DNA from: JBBIMP01 sp037444305
GTDB lineage: Bacteria > Acidobacteriota > UBA6911
DNA: 64,000 nt
Assembly: GCA_037444305.1 (NCBI GenBank)
Contig: JBBIMP010000012.1
Span: 137,977-201,976 of the forward strand
Direction of reading: 5' to 3'
Below the pieces are notes generated by a model. The model was not told the DNA's origin. It did not search any database and saw nothing but the letters and a program-made list of their open reading frames with translations. Positions 9,977-18,256 of this stretch are shown here, one piece after another. A program made the position numbers and the translations under genes. Each line of letters begins with the position of its first letter. The stretch's first letter is position 1.

Positions 9977-11356
9977 TTACTGCAAAACGCTTCGCTTCGA
10001 TACTTCCTGAATCAGGATTTCCAGAAAGCTGATGAACCTGCGCAGGTGGGTTCGGAGTTCCATGTCGGTACCGGCGGTCACGAGAGCCTCCGGAAAACGC
10101 TCAAATTCGTTCCAATCGCGGTACATGAGGTGTCGCAACGAGGATTCCCGGAAGGCCGCAAGGTGCCCGAGCAGCTCCGGGAGATTGCATTCAGCCCGCT
10201 GCCCCAGTTGATCCTTCAGCACCAGCCGCAGGTGCCACAGATCCTGGCGCAGACGGTGGGAATGCTTCTGGCTTTCTATCATCGACGGGAAGACGGTCTT
10301 GGGATCGACGGACTCGTCGAAGGCCTGCAGCAACGACACGATGCAGCTCTGGAAGCAATTCCGGAGGATCCCGTTTGCGTTTTCTATCCGCGTGTAGATG
10401 ACGGCGGGGTCGGGTTCACGCGCCACCTGGGCGAGCTCCACGTCGAGTACGCGTCTGGATTCCAGCCGCAGCGAATGCACCATCAGTGTCACAAAGCGGC
10501 GAAGGCGGGCGCTGCCGCCCCTTCCCTTGAGGAATCGGCCCCGCAAAAGGTCGGAGACCCTCTCCGCTTCGTCGTGCAGCAGCGCAAAGATCGGCAGCAT
10601 GAGCCGAAGCGCGCGGTCGCTCATTAGTTCCTGGTTCACGTATTCGATATACTTCAGATAGCGGAAGAGGTGAAGCAGAGAGAGAGCCACGTCACGGCGC
10701 TGTTGCTGGCCGGGAATGGCTTTCAGCACCGCGCTCACGGCTGGATTCTCGATGCGGTCGTGCTGCAGCCGAAATCGCTGGCTGAGCAGCATATCGACGA
10801 AGCGGCAATCCCTCACGCTTCGGCGGTAGAGGCGGCCGATGCTCAAGTAGAGCTTCAGACCCACGTGGGAATTAGCCGCCAGTTCATCGATGCACGCCTG
10901 ATAGTCACTGACTGCATCCAGCAGACGGCTGAGGCTGTCGGCAGGCGTCGGTTGTTCGAGCATCTTCCGAATCTGATAGTCGTGTGAGCCGTCCTTGTGC
11001 AGCTGCCTCTCCAAAAAGGACTCGAATGCCAGCGAGCCGCCGTGCCCCAGACGTATGACTTCCAGGCAGCACCGTTCGCAATGCTCCAGCCCGCCTCTGG
11101 CAGTCGTGATTTCCGGGCGGAAGTTGTGGCCTGCCAGCTCTGCGCGCTCGCTTTCCGCCAGCGGCAAGTGCTTTGGCTCGAAGAAGGAGTGCAGCGCCCG
11201 CAGCCAGATCTCCATCTCGAAAAGCGCTTCCAAACCGTTGCGCGCTTGCAGCTGATGGATCCAAGCCGAGAGGTTCTCCGAGCCGGCAGCGATCCGCGGG
11301 AGTAGAAAGTCGCTGAAGGCGTCCTTGGGCGCTCGGACGGCAAGATTGGATGTCAT
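9977..11356 (-). CDS. conserved-looking alpha-helical protein of unknown function
   Basis: A 459-residue protein that I do not recognise. It has no signal peptide or membrane segment and appears almost entirely helical, with many Leu, Arg and Glu residues. Two cysteines sit together at LEHCERCCLEVIRLGHGG. GGAGGAGG lies about 11 bases before the ATG. Two more unrecognised genes lie upstream on the same strand (11382-11750 and 11759-12436), and the three may form one unit. The coding frame is convincing from its length and composition. The function is open. Confidence 0.7.
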   Translation of the reverse strand: MTSNLAVRAPKDAFSDFLLPRIAAGSENLSAWIHQLQARNGLEALFEMEIWLRALHSFFEPKHLPLAESERAELAGHNFRPEITTARGGLEHCERCCLEVIRLGHGGSLAFESFLERQLHKDGSHDYQIRKMLEQPTPADSLSRLLDAVSDYQACIDELAANSHVGLKLYLSIGRLYRRSVRDCRFVDMLLSQRFRLQHDRIENPAVSAVLKAIPGQQQRRDVALSLLHLFRYLKYIEYVNQELMSDRALRLMLPIFALLHDEAERVSDLLRGRFLKGRGGSARLRRFVTLMVHSLRLESRRVLDVELAQVAREPDPAVIYTRIENANGILRNCFQSCIVSLLQAFDESVDPKTVFPSMIESQKHSHRLRQDLWHLRLVLKDQLGQRAECNLPELLGHLAAFRESSLRHLMYRDWNEFERFPEALVTAGTDMELRTHLRRFISFLEILIQEVSKRSVLQ

Positions 11357-11381
11357 GACTGCGACGGCCTCCTCCGCTCGA

Positions 11382-11750
11382 TCAGCCTTGCTGCCCTGGA
11401 AAGCACCTCAGAAACTCGCGGCTTTTCTTTCTCAGGGCGAGCCACTCCGAAAATAAATCCGGGGTTTCGAGCCAGACTTTAAACCAGAGAGCACTCTCCC
11501 TCTTTTGCTTCCGCTTCCCCGGGCTTACCTTGGGATTGCGGCTGACCATCTCGGCCCGTCTCCTGCCCCGAAGGGCAACCTGACGGCAGGCGGCCATACC
11601 TTCCTTATCGCTTGCAGCCAAAAAACGTTGACGCAATTTCTCAAGGCGGGAAAGGCAATTCTCTGTGGCGAAGAGATCCTTGAATGAAAGAATGCCGTGC
11701 AGGAGTTGCCCGTAAGGCTGGGGAATTCCCCCATCTGCAGACCGGGCCAT
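11382..11750 (-). CDS. small basic helical protein of unknown function
   Basis: A 122-residue product containing the segments YGQLLHGILSFKDLFATENC and WFKVWLETPDLFSEWLALRK, with a Lys/Arg-rich stretch (SPGKRKQKRES) between. The frame is open further upstream, but that part runs over the end of the next gene in another frame. I therefore start at the ATG at 11750, eight bases after that gene's stop. There are no membrane segments or known motifs. The tight spacing suggests co-expression with the exported protein upstream. Confidence 0.6.
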   Translation of the reverse strand: MARSADGGIPQPYGQLLHGILSFKDLFATENCLSRLEKLRQRFLAASDKEGMAACRQVALRGRRRAEMVSRNPKVSPGKRKQKRESALWFKVWLETPDLFSEWLALRKKSREFLRCFPGQQG

Positions 11751-11758
11751 GTCGGCGG

Positions 11759-12436
11759 CTACCTGGGAGGAGTGGAGGCGATCGAGGGTAGAAGCTCGAT
11801 CTCGTAGTATATGAGCGGCTTGCCAGTGAAACGGTTGTGCACATCCGGGATATAAACACGGGATCTCCGCAGGTACTCCTCCACGTCGCGCTCTGGAATG
11901 CGGAAAAAAAGAAAGCCCCACCCACTGCTTCTGGGCGGAACAAGCAGGTTGGCGAGGAACTTCTGTTCAAAGTCCTCAACCGCATTTCTATCCAGGCCCG
12001 ACCCGCTCGACCCGGGAACCGGCAAGGGAAAAGTTATCCCCCTGCCGCGCCTCTCGAAGAGCTTCCCGAGCACTTCGGGCACGCTGAGCGTCCGGAGACG
12101 GTCCGTGTTCTGCAGCAGACGGATGCCTGCGGCATCCACCGCAACGGGGAAGTCGTTGTGATTGAAAACAACGATGGCCAGAGGCATAATGCCCCGCGTT
12201 ATAATATCTTTTTTGTCAAATACTTGAGCCGCCAGGTCGTCGCGGAAGAATGGTCGCGCGGCAATCGTGACGCCCTCGCTCGTCAGTCGGGAGGCAAAAT
12301 CCTCGGGTGATCCGGGTTTCCATAGTTTCGCCTTGTATCCTGCGAAGGCCAGCCATGGACCCAAAAAGGCAATGGCAAACAACCAGCAAACACAGGCGGC
12401 CTTTCTATTTTGCTTGCAGGAAGCAACCGATCGCAT
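11759..12436 (-). CDS. exported protein of an unknown family
   Basis: A 225-residue protein with an N-terminal hydrophobic segment (CVCWLFAIAFLGPWLAFAG) that looks like a signal peptide or anchor. The mature part begins with a beta-rich region containing GVTIAARPFFRDD and, later, PLAIVVFNHNDFPVAVD. The same pattern (G-V/I-T-I/V-A-x-R/Q-P) recurs in a broken gene at 62028, so this is one member of a paralogous family. I start at the ATG at 12436; the 18 extra upstream codons look non-coding. It is divergent from the acyltransferase gene, 69 bases away. Confidence 0.65.
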   Translation of the reverse strand: MRSVASCKQNRKAACVCWLFAIAFLGPWLAFAGYKAKLWKPGSPEDFASRLTSEGVTIAARPFFRDDLAAQVFDKKDIITRGIMPLAIVVFNHNDFPVAVDAAGIRLLQNTDRLRTLSVPEVLGKLFERRGRGITFPLPVPGSSGSGLDRNAVEDFEQKFLANLLVPPRSSGWGFLFFRIPERDVEEYLRRSRVYIPDVHNRFTGKPLIYYEIELLPSIASTPPR

Positions 12437-12505
12437 GGCGGTTCGATCCGGAAATACCGGAGGAAGAGCAGGGGAATTATAACACCCCACGGAGCCCGGA
12501 AATAA

Positions 12506-13480
12506 TTGAATTCCTTCCTCGTTTATCTTGCTGCGAGACTGACGATGGCGCTCTTTCGCCGGCTTCCGCGGCGCCTTGTGATCAGTGTCCTGGACGGCCT
12601 AGCCGTCCTGGTGTACAGGCTCGACTACCGCCACCGGCACATTGCGAGGGTCAATCTCTGGATAGCCTTTCCCGAGTTATCCGAGCTGAATCGGGAGCGC
12701 ATCGCCTTGCGCAGCTTCCAACACACGGCCAGGAATCTCCTGGAGGTCAGCCGGATCCCCATGCTGAGCAAGTCGACGGTTGGCCCCCTGGTTTCATATG
12801 ACGAGGAGATGGGCCTGGACAACTATCTGGCCGCCCGGCGGCAGCAACGGCCGATCCTGTATCTGACCGGACACTTCAGCGCCTGGGAGCTGCTGCCGAG
12901 CGCCCATGCGGTGCACGGCTTTCCTCTGAGCTTCGTCACGCGCCCGCTGGACAACCGGTTCCTTGAACGCCATCTCCGGGCCCTTCGTGAGTTTACCGGC
13001 AACCGGGTCATTCCCAAGAAGGCTTCGGTACGGCCGATCCTGCAAAGCCTCAAGGCATCGGGCGAGGTCGGAATCCTGATGGATCAAAACGTGAGCCCGC
13101 AGGAAGGCGTGTTCGCCGATTTCTTCGGCCTCCCTGCGGCCACCAGCACGAGTCTTGCGCTCCTCGCGCTCCGGACCGGGGCGCTTGTCGTGCCCGGCTA
13201 CTTGAAACCCATGCAGGACGGCTCCTACAGGATCCGCTTCCTTCCGCCCATGGAGCCGGTGCGCACGGGAGACAAGGCACGCGATATTCAGACGAACACC
13301 GAGGCGTTCAACCAGGTGCTCGAGGCCATCATCCGGGAGCAGCCTGAAACCTGGCTCTGGGGTCACAAGCGCTGGAAAAACCAGCCGCCGGAGGGTCCAC
13401 CGGACTTGTACGCGCTGAGCTGGAACGAACTGCAGGAGTATGTCGGAAGGTATCGCAATCCGTCTTCACCGGCCTGCTAG
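12506..13480 (+). CDS. LpxL/HtrB-family lysophospholipid/lipid A acyltransferase
   Basis: A 324-residue member of the lipid A late acyltransferase family, which adds a secondary acyl chain at the inner face of the inner membrane. The catalytic HX4E motif is HFSAWE (His123, Glu128), followed by GEVGILMDQN, which matches the family's second block. WLWGHKRWKN near the C-terminus is the family's final Trp/Arg block. The N-terminal hydrophobic stretch is the membrane anchor. The start is a TTG with GGAG 11 bases before it. The gene is convergent with the TPR gene, and the two stop codons share CTAG at 13477-13480. Confidence 0.88.
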   Translation: MNSFLVYLAARLTMALFRRLPRRLVISVLDGLAVLVYRLDYRHRHIARVNLWIAFPELSELNRERIALRSFQHTARNLLEVSRIPMLSKSTVGPLVSYDEEMGLDNYLAARRQQRPILYLTGHFSAWELLPSAHAVHGFPLSFVTRPLDNRFLERHLRALREFTGNRVIPKKASVRPILQSLKASGEVGILMDQNVSPQEGVFADFFGLPAATSTSLALLALRTGALVVPGYLKPMQDGSYRIRFLPPMEPVRTGDKARDIQTNTEAFNQVLEAIIREQPETWLWGHKRWKNQPPEGPPDLYALSWNELQEYVGRYRNPSSPAC

Positions 13481-14955
13481 GGAGGAGGGCCGGTGAGCAG
13501 GCGCGTGAATCTCTCCGTATACCGGATGCTGTCGAGCACCGAATGGACGTTTCGGAGTTCGTCGCGCAGGATCTGCCGGTATTTCTCGGGCTCGATTTCG
13601 ATGGCCCTCGCCAGGGCCGCAATCGCCTGCTCGCCGGCTCCCCCCTTGGCGTAGAGGATTCCCAGGCGGAAGAAATTCTGCGCATCTTCCTTGCGCAGCT
13701 GTGCCAGCACCTCCCGGGCTTTGATGGCCTCGCCGTCCATCTCCAGCTTTTCACGGACGATGGCCAGGTTAACCCAGGCCTGCTCATAGCCAGGGTTCAG
13801 TTCGACGGCCTTCGCCAGCTCCTCGTGCGCCTCGGGATACATCTCCCTCTGGGCGTACAGCGTGCCCAAGTTGTACCGGACCTCCTTTTGCCCGGGTGAC
13901 AGGCCGAGCGAGTTTCGATATGCCTGGATGCTCTCGTCGTAGCGCTTCAGTTCCGAATAGAGGTCCCCCAACAGGTAGAACGCCTCGGCGTTCCCCGGGC
14001 TCAGGCGGAGCGACCGTTCGAGAACCTCGATGGCATCCTCCGCACGATTGAGACTCGCCAGACTGAAGGCCAGCTTCGTGAGCAGAACGGCCCGTTCGGG
14101 GGCTTTCGCTGATGCCGCCAGGTAGGCGTCCACCGATTTCAAATGGTTCGCCTGTCCTGCGTAGGCATCCCCGAGGCGTTCGAGGATCTCCGCGTTTTGA
14201 GGGGCCAGTGCAGCCGCCCGCTCAAGGTACAGGATCGCGGGGCCGGCCTTGTCCTGCTGGAGGTAAATCAGAGCAAGGTTATAATTCGCCGCCAGATTCG
14301 AGGGCTCCATCTTCAGCACCTCGAGGTAATGCGTGGCAGCCGCGTCGAGCTTCCCGGCCCTTTGAAGGAGCAGCGCGAGCTCCATCCTGGACGCGCCATC
14401 GGCTGGCTCCAGCTCAACGATTCTCAGAATTGTCCCAATAGCACTCCCTTCATCGGCGAGGCGAAGCTGAAGGAAAGCCAGCGCCCGCAGCATGTCCAGA
14501 TCTTTGGGCGTCTTGTCCAGGGCCCTCTGCAGAACGGCGACCGCTGCCGGAAGGTCACCCGCCTCCCTATAACTGGAGGCAAGCAGCAGGCCAGCGCCCT
14601 GGTAGCCTGGATCGAGGCGGAGCACGCTCTCAAACCTCTCCGCCGACTCGCGGTATCGCTTCTGATGGCTGTAGATCAGACCGAGATTGAAGTGGGCCTC
14701 CAGAAAATCGGGTTTGATCTCGAGCGCCTTCTTGAATAGTTCCGCCTGCTCGTCGCTGTTTTCCTTATCGGTACCAATGAGATCCTCCGCCTTCTTGAAC
14801 CAGACCATTGCTTCCCTGTAGATTCTGGCTTCTTCCACGGTGCTGGTTTTCTGCTGCTGCCCCGCCATGGCCGAAGATGCATATGCCACGAGGCTGCAGA
14901 TCAGCATGAAGAGCCCGATCCGGCATGGATTCACGGCGGCGTGTTTTGGCATCAT
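13477..14955 (-). CDS. exported tetratricopeptide-repeat protein
   Basis: A 492-residue protein with a signal peptide (RIGLFMLICSLVAYASSAMA). About eleven TPR units of 34 residues follow, for example ALEIKPDFLEAHFNLGLIYS, VLRLDPGYQGAGLLLASSYR and AVELNPGYEQAWVNLAIVRE. It is expected in the periplasm or on the outer membrane as a scaffold for protein partners. No catalytic domain is fused to it, so the partner cannot be named. Two adjacent ATG codons (14955, 14952) follow GGTGAG. Confidence 0.85.
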   Translation of the reverse strand: MMPKHAAVNPCRIGLFMLICSLVAYASSAMAGQQQKTSTVEEARIYREAMVWFKKAEDLIGTDKENSDEQAELFKKALEIKPDFLEAHFNLGLIYSHQKRYRESAERFESVLRLDPGYQGAGLLLASSYREAGDLPAAVAVLQRALDKTPKDLDMLRALAFLQLRLADEGSAIGTILRIVELEPADGASRMELALLLQRAGKLDAAATHYLEVLKMEPSNLAANYNLALIYLQQDKAGPAILYLERAAALAPQNAEILERLGDAYAGQANHLKSVDAYLAASAKAPERAVLLTKLAFSLASLNRAEDAIEVLERSLRLSPGNAEAFYLLGDLYSELKRYDESIQAYRNSLGLSPGQKEVRYNLGTLYAQREMYPEAHEELAKAVELNPGYEQAWVNLAIVREKLEMDGEAIKAREVLAQLRKEDAQNFFRLGILYAKGGAGEQAIAALARAIEIEPEKYRQILRDELRNVHSVLDSIRYTERFTRLLTGPPP

Positions 14956-14995
14956 GATCTCACCCGGATTTTTCCCACTCCAAACCCACGGTCTC

Positions 14996-15904
14996 CTATA
15001 AATCCTCGAAATGCGTGAGCTGGCGGAACTCCCGGAAGCGGTTTTCGATCTCCGTAAAGGTTAATGCTTGCAGACGTTCCGGGCCGAATTCCCCCACATT
15101 GAAGGAAGCCATCACCGATCCGAAGATGATCGCTCTGCGCAAGGCACTGGGGTCCCGGTCTCCCGTTGCCGCGAGGTAGCCGACAAATCCGCCCGCAAAT
15201 GAATCTCCGGCACCCGTCGGGTCGACCACTTCCTCCACGGGGAACGCAGGAGAGGAAAACACGGAGTTCCCGTCGAGCATCAGAGCGCCGTATTCCCCAC
15301 GCTTGACCACCAGCGTCCGTGGTCCCCAGCCGAGAATCTTCCTGCCGGCGCGGATGACGTTGGATTCGCCCGCGAGTTGCCGGGTTTCCGCATCATTGAT
15401 GACCAGAATGTCTATGCCTGCCAGCGTCTGCATCAGCGATTCGCGCTTCTTCTCGATCCAGAAATTCATGGTATCGCATATCACGAGGCGGGGCCGATCC
15501 ATCTGCTTCAATACGCTGCGCTGTAGGTCCGGATCGATGTTTCCAAGGAAGAGAAATTCCATCCCCCGGTGCTGCGCAGTGACCACGGGATCGAAATCGG
15601 CGAAGACATTGAGTTGAGTGTCCAGCGTGTTGGCAGTGTTGAGGTCGAAACCATATTCCCCCTTCCAGCGGAAGGTGCTGCCATTGGCAACCTGGAGGCC
15701 CGACACATCGAGGTCCTTTTCCCGAAACAGCTGCAGGTATTCGGCCGGGAAATCCCTTCCGACCACCGCCAAAAGGGCAACGCGGGTGAAATAGCTTGCG
15801 GCCAGACTGAAGTAGGTCGCCGAGCCCCCAAGCACCTCCTCTCGCTGTCCGAATGGTGTCTTGATGGTGTCGAACGCCACGGACCCCACAGCCAGGATTC
15901 CCAT
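14996..15904 (-). CDS. PfkB-family sugar or nucleoside kinase
   Basis: A ribokinase-fold kinase of 302 residues. It shows the N-terminal GGSATYFSLAASYF substrate segment, VGRDFP, and the C-terminal DPTGAGDSFAGGFVGYLA anion hole with its catalytic Asp. I start at the ATG at 15904 because GGGAGGGAG lies six bases ahead; ten upstream codons are also open. It lies 26 bases after mtnP on the same strand, which points to a substrate linked to methylthioadenosine or ribose-phosphate salvage. The exact substrate cannot be read from the sequence. Confidence 0.88.
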   Translation of the reverse strand: MGILAVGSVAFDTIKTPFGQREEVLGGSATYFSLAASYFTRVALLAVVGRDFPAEYLQLFREKDLDVSGLQVANGSTFRWKGEYGFDLNTANTLDTQLNVFADFDPVVTAQHRGMEFLFLGNIDPDLQRSVLKQMDRPRLVICDTMNFWIEKKRESLMQTLAGIDILVINDAETRQLAGESNVIRAGRKILGWGPRTLVVKRGEYGALMLDGNSVFSSPAFPVEEVVDPTGAGDSFAGGFVGYLAATGDRDPSALRRAIIFGSVMASFNVGEFGPERLQALTFTEIENRFREFRQLTHFEDL

Positions 15905-15930
15905 CGAATTCTCCCTCCCGCGCTCCATGG

Positions 15931-16797
15931 TCACTCCCCGAGATATTTTCCTACGATTGGGCGCAGCCTCTCCAGCGTCTCTCCAGGTATGGCCGTCTTA
16001 TCGGTGATCAACGCAAACTGCAGAGCCTGTCCGCAGGAGCACTGCCTCGCCTCCGGGAGATCCTCGACGGTCTGGAGTATGATTTTCTGCGCATTGCGAC
16101 TGTTCTGCCGCAGGTTTGCCACGATCATATCCACCGTTACTGTTTCGTGGGATTCATGCCAGCAATCGTAATCGGTTACGAGTGCTATCGTCACGTAGCA
16201 GATTTCGGCCTCGCGGGCGAGCTTCGCTTCCTGGAGGTTGGTCATCCCGATGACGTCCATGCCCCAGCTTCGGTAAAGAAACGACTCCGCCTTGGTGGAG
16301 AAGGCCGGCCCCTCCATGCAGAGGTAGGTTCCGCCCTTTACGGTCCGGATTCCGGCTTTCGCCGCCGCCGCGGCGACACTGTCAAGCAGCTGCAAGCAGA
16401 TGGGGTGAGCAAAATTCACGTGGGCCGCCAGACCGCAGCCAAAAAAAGTCGAGCACCTTCCCCGGGTCCGGTCGAAAAACTGCTCCGGGAGGACTATGTC
16501 CAGTGGCGCCAGCTCTTGCTTGAGCGAACCCACGGCGCTGGCCGAGAGGATCCTCTCCACGCCGAGGACCTTCATCGCGTAGATGTTGGCGCGGAAGTTC
16601 AGTTCGGAGGGCAGAATCCTGTGGCCGCGCCCATGCCTGGCCAGAAATGCCACCCGCTTGCCGCCGATTGCGCCGGTTATGATCCTGTCGGAAGGCGGAC
16701 CGAACGGTGTTTCGACGTCGATTTCCCTTCGGTCGGTCAGTTCCGACATTTCATAGAGGCCGCTGCCGCCGATGATTCCTATCTTGATTGAATCCAT
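15931..16797 (-). CDS. mtnP: S-methyl-5'-thioadenosine phosphorylase
   Basis: Cleaves methylthioadenosine with phosphate to adenine and methylthioribose-1-phosphate, recycling the by-product of polyamine synthesis and SAM radical chemistry. The 288-residue protein has the PNP/MTAP family-2 features IGIIGGSGLY, FLARHGRGHRILPSELNFRA, YLCMEGPAFSTKAES and GMTNLQEAKLAREAEICY. The TDYDCWHE segment has the Asp typical of adenine-nucleoside rather than guanosine enzymes. It sits between mce and a PfkB kinase on one strand, with gaps of 4 and 26 bases. Confidence 0.93.
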   Translation of the reverse strand: MDSIKIGIIGGSGLYEMSELTDRREIDVETPFGPPSDRIITGAIGGKRVAFLARHGRGHRILPSELNFRANIYAMKVLGVERILSASAVGSLKQELAPLDIVLPEQFFDRTRGRCSTFFGCGLAAHVNFAHPICLQLLDSVAAAAAKAGIRTVKGGTYLCMEGPAFSTKAESFLYRSWGMDVIGMTNLQEAKLAREAEICYVTIALVTDYDCWHESHETVTVDMIVANLRQNSRNAQKIILQTVEDLPEARQCSCGQALQFALITDKTAIPGETLERLRPIVGKYLGE

Positions 16798-16801
16798 GAG
16801 A

Positions 16802-17233
16802 TCATGATCCTTCCGTCGTCATTTCGGGCTCAGACCGGGATTGCGACAGCTCAATCAGAACTCCTCCCGTTGCAGACGGGTGGATGAAGGCCACCAGGCA
16901 ACCTCCTGCGCCGCGCCGCGGTACCTCGTCGATCAACTTAACTCCTGCGGTTTTCATCCTATCGAGAGCCGACGTGATGTTTTCGACCTCCAGACATATG
17001 TGGTGCAGTCCCTCGCCGCGTTTCTCGAGGAATCTCCCTATGGGAGAGTCCGGGCACATCGCCTCCAGCAGCTCGATCTTGCTTTCCCCGATGGGCAGCA
17101 TGGCGACGCGGGTTTTCTGAGCGGGAACCTCCTCCAAATGCGCGACCGTCAATCCGAGGCCTTCTTCATACATCTCTAACGTGCTGTCCAGGCATTTCAC
17201 AGCTATGCCTATATGTTCCACTTTTAGATACAC
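16802..17233 (-). CDS. mce: methylmalonyl-CoA epimerase
   Basis: A VOC-fold metalloenzyme of 143 residues that interconverts the 2R and 2S forms of methylmalonyl-CoA in propionate metabolism. Characteristic pieces are VEHIGIAVKCLDSTLEMYEE, ESKIELLEAM, GEGLHHICLEVENI and a C-terminal VAFIHPSATGGVLIELSQ. The metal ligands are His in EHIGIA, His in GLHHIC and Glu in LIELSQ. The GTG start at 17233 has GAGGAG six bases ahead, lying in the end of meaB. Being next to meaB supports the assignment. Confidence 0.93.
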   Translation of the reverse strand: MYLKVEHIGIAVKCLDSTLEMYEEGLGLTVAHLEEVPAQKTRVAMLPIGESKIELLEAMCPDSPIGRFLEKRGEGLHHICLEVENITSALDRMKTAGVKLIDEVPRRGAGGCLVAFIHPSATGGVLIELSQSRSEPEMTTEGS

Positions 17234-17236
17234 GTG

Positions 17237-18235
17237 TCACTCCTCGTTGTTTCCCGTTGCCTCGTCACCCCAATTCTCCAGCAGCAGCTCAGCGGCACTG
17301 TAGGGATCCAATTCGCGTTTGGCCACCTGTTTTGCCAGTGCTTCCAGCCGCCCGGCGGAACCTTCGCCCGCAAGCAGCCGGCGCAGGACCAGTGAACGGG
17401 CCAATTCTACCAGCCGCGCGCTGTGAATTTCGATCAATCGATCCTGCCGCCGCACTGACGACCGCTGCCAGAGGCGGAAGTCTTCGATCGCTCCGGCGCA
17501 CTCCTCGATGCCGGTTCCTGCGGATGCAACGGTTCGGATTACGGGGGGTCGCCAGTCATCCACCTTGTCGTTCAGCGAGAGGAGGGCGGCCAGCTCTGCC
17601 TCCATCCGGCCGGCGCCGGGATGGTCCGCCTTGTTGATCACGAAGATGTCGGCGATCTCCATGATTCCTGCCTTCATGGACTGCACGTCGTCACCCATCC
17701 CGGGAACGAGAAGCACAAGCGTGATGTGGGCTGTCTTGGCGATCTCGACCTCATCCTGGCCCACACCGACCGTTTCCACGAGCACTGTGTCGAAGCCGGC
17801 GGCATCCATCACGAGCAGCGCGTCCGATGTTGTTCGGGCCAGGCCACCCAGATTGCCGCGCGTGGCCATGCTTCGGATGAATGTCTTGGCGTCCAGGCTC
17901 CTCGACTGCATCCGGATCCTGTCCCCCAGGATGGCTCCGCCGCTGAACGGGCTGCTGGGATCGACGGCGATGATCCCCACCCGCTGCTCGAGCGATCGGT
18001 AGTGGGCGGCGAGCCGGTCTACGAGCGTGCTTTTCCCCACCCCGGGCGACCCGGTGATCCCTATGGTCAGACACTTTCCGGTATGGGGGAAGAGTTCTTG
18101 CAGGCAGGGCACGGCGCCGGGTGACTCGCGCTCCACGAGGGAGATCATCCGGGCGATCGCGCGAAAATCCCCCTCGCGCACGGCCTGAACCAGGTGCCGG
18201 TCCGTCGTTTCTTTACTGGTTGGGGCAGGAGGCAT
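17237..18235 (-). CDS. meaB: methylmalonyl-CoA mutase-associated GTPase MeaB
   Basis: A G3E-family GTPase of 332 residues that guards cobalamin loading of methylmalonyl-CoA mutase. The Walker A loop is GITGSPGVGKSTLVDRLAAH. It also has DPSSPFSGGAILGDRIRM, the VETVGVGQDE switch region and the NKADHPGA base-specificity motif. The gene lies three bases before mce and 21 bases after the acyl-CoA dehydrogenase gene. The mutase subunits themselves are not in the window. ArgK is an old name for the same family. Confidence 0.94.
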   Translation of the reverse strand: MPPAPTSKETTDRHLVQAVREGDFRAIARMISLVERESPGAVPCLQELFPHTGKCLTIGITGSPGVGKSTLVDRLAAHYRSLEQRVGIIAVDPSSPFSGGAILGDRIRMQSRSLDAKTFIRSMATRGNLGGLARTTSDALLVMDAAGFDTVLVETVGVGQDEVEIAKTAHITLVLLVPGMGDDVQSMKAGIMEIADIFVINKADHPGAGRMEAELAALLSLNDKVDDWRPPVIRTVASAGTGIEECAGAIEDFRLWQRSSVRRQDRLIEIHSARLVELARSLVLRRLLAGEGSAGRLEALAKQVAKRELDPYSAAELLLENWGDEATGNNEE

Positions 18236-18256
18236 GATTCCGGAACGGGTCGTTCG

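Noticed and set aside
9589..10032. 147-codon plus-strand frame between hisS and the next gene
   Set aside because: It is low-complexity in Arg, Pro and Ser, overlaps the end of the 459-residue minus-strand gene, and has no domain.
12195..12225. TTGACA and TATAA-like sequence on the minus strand at 12.2 kb
   Set aside because: Within the coding sequence of the exported protein; the spacing between the two boxes is wrong.
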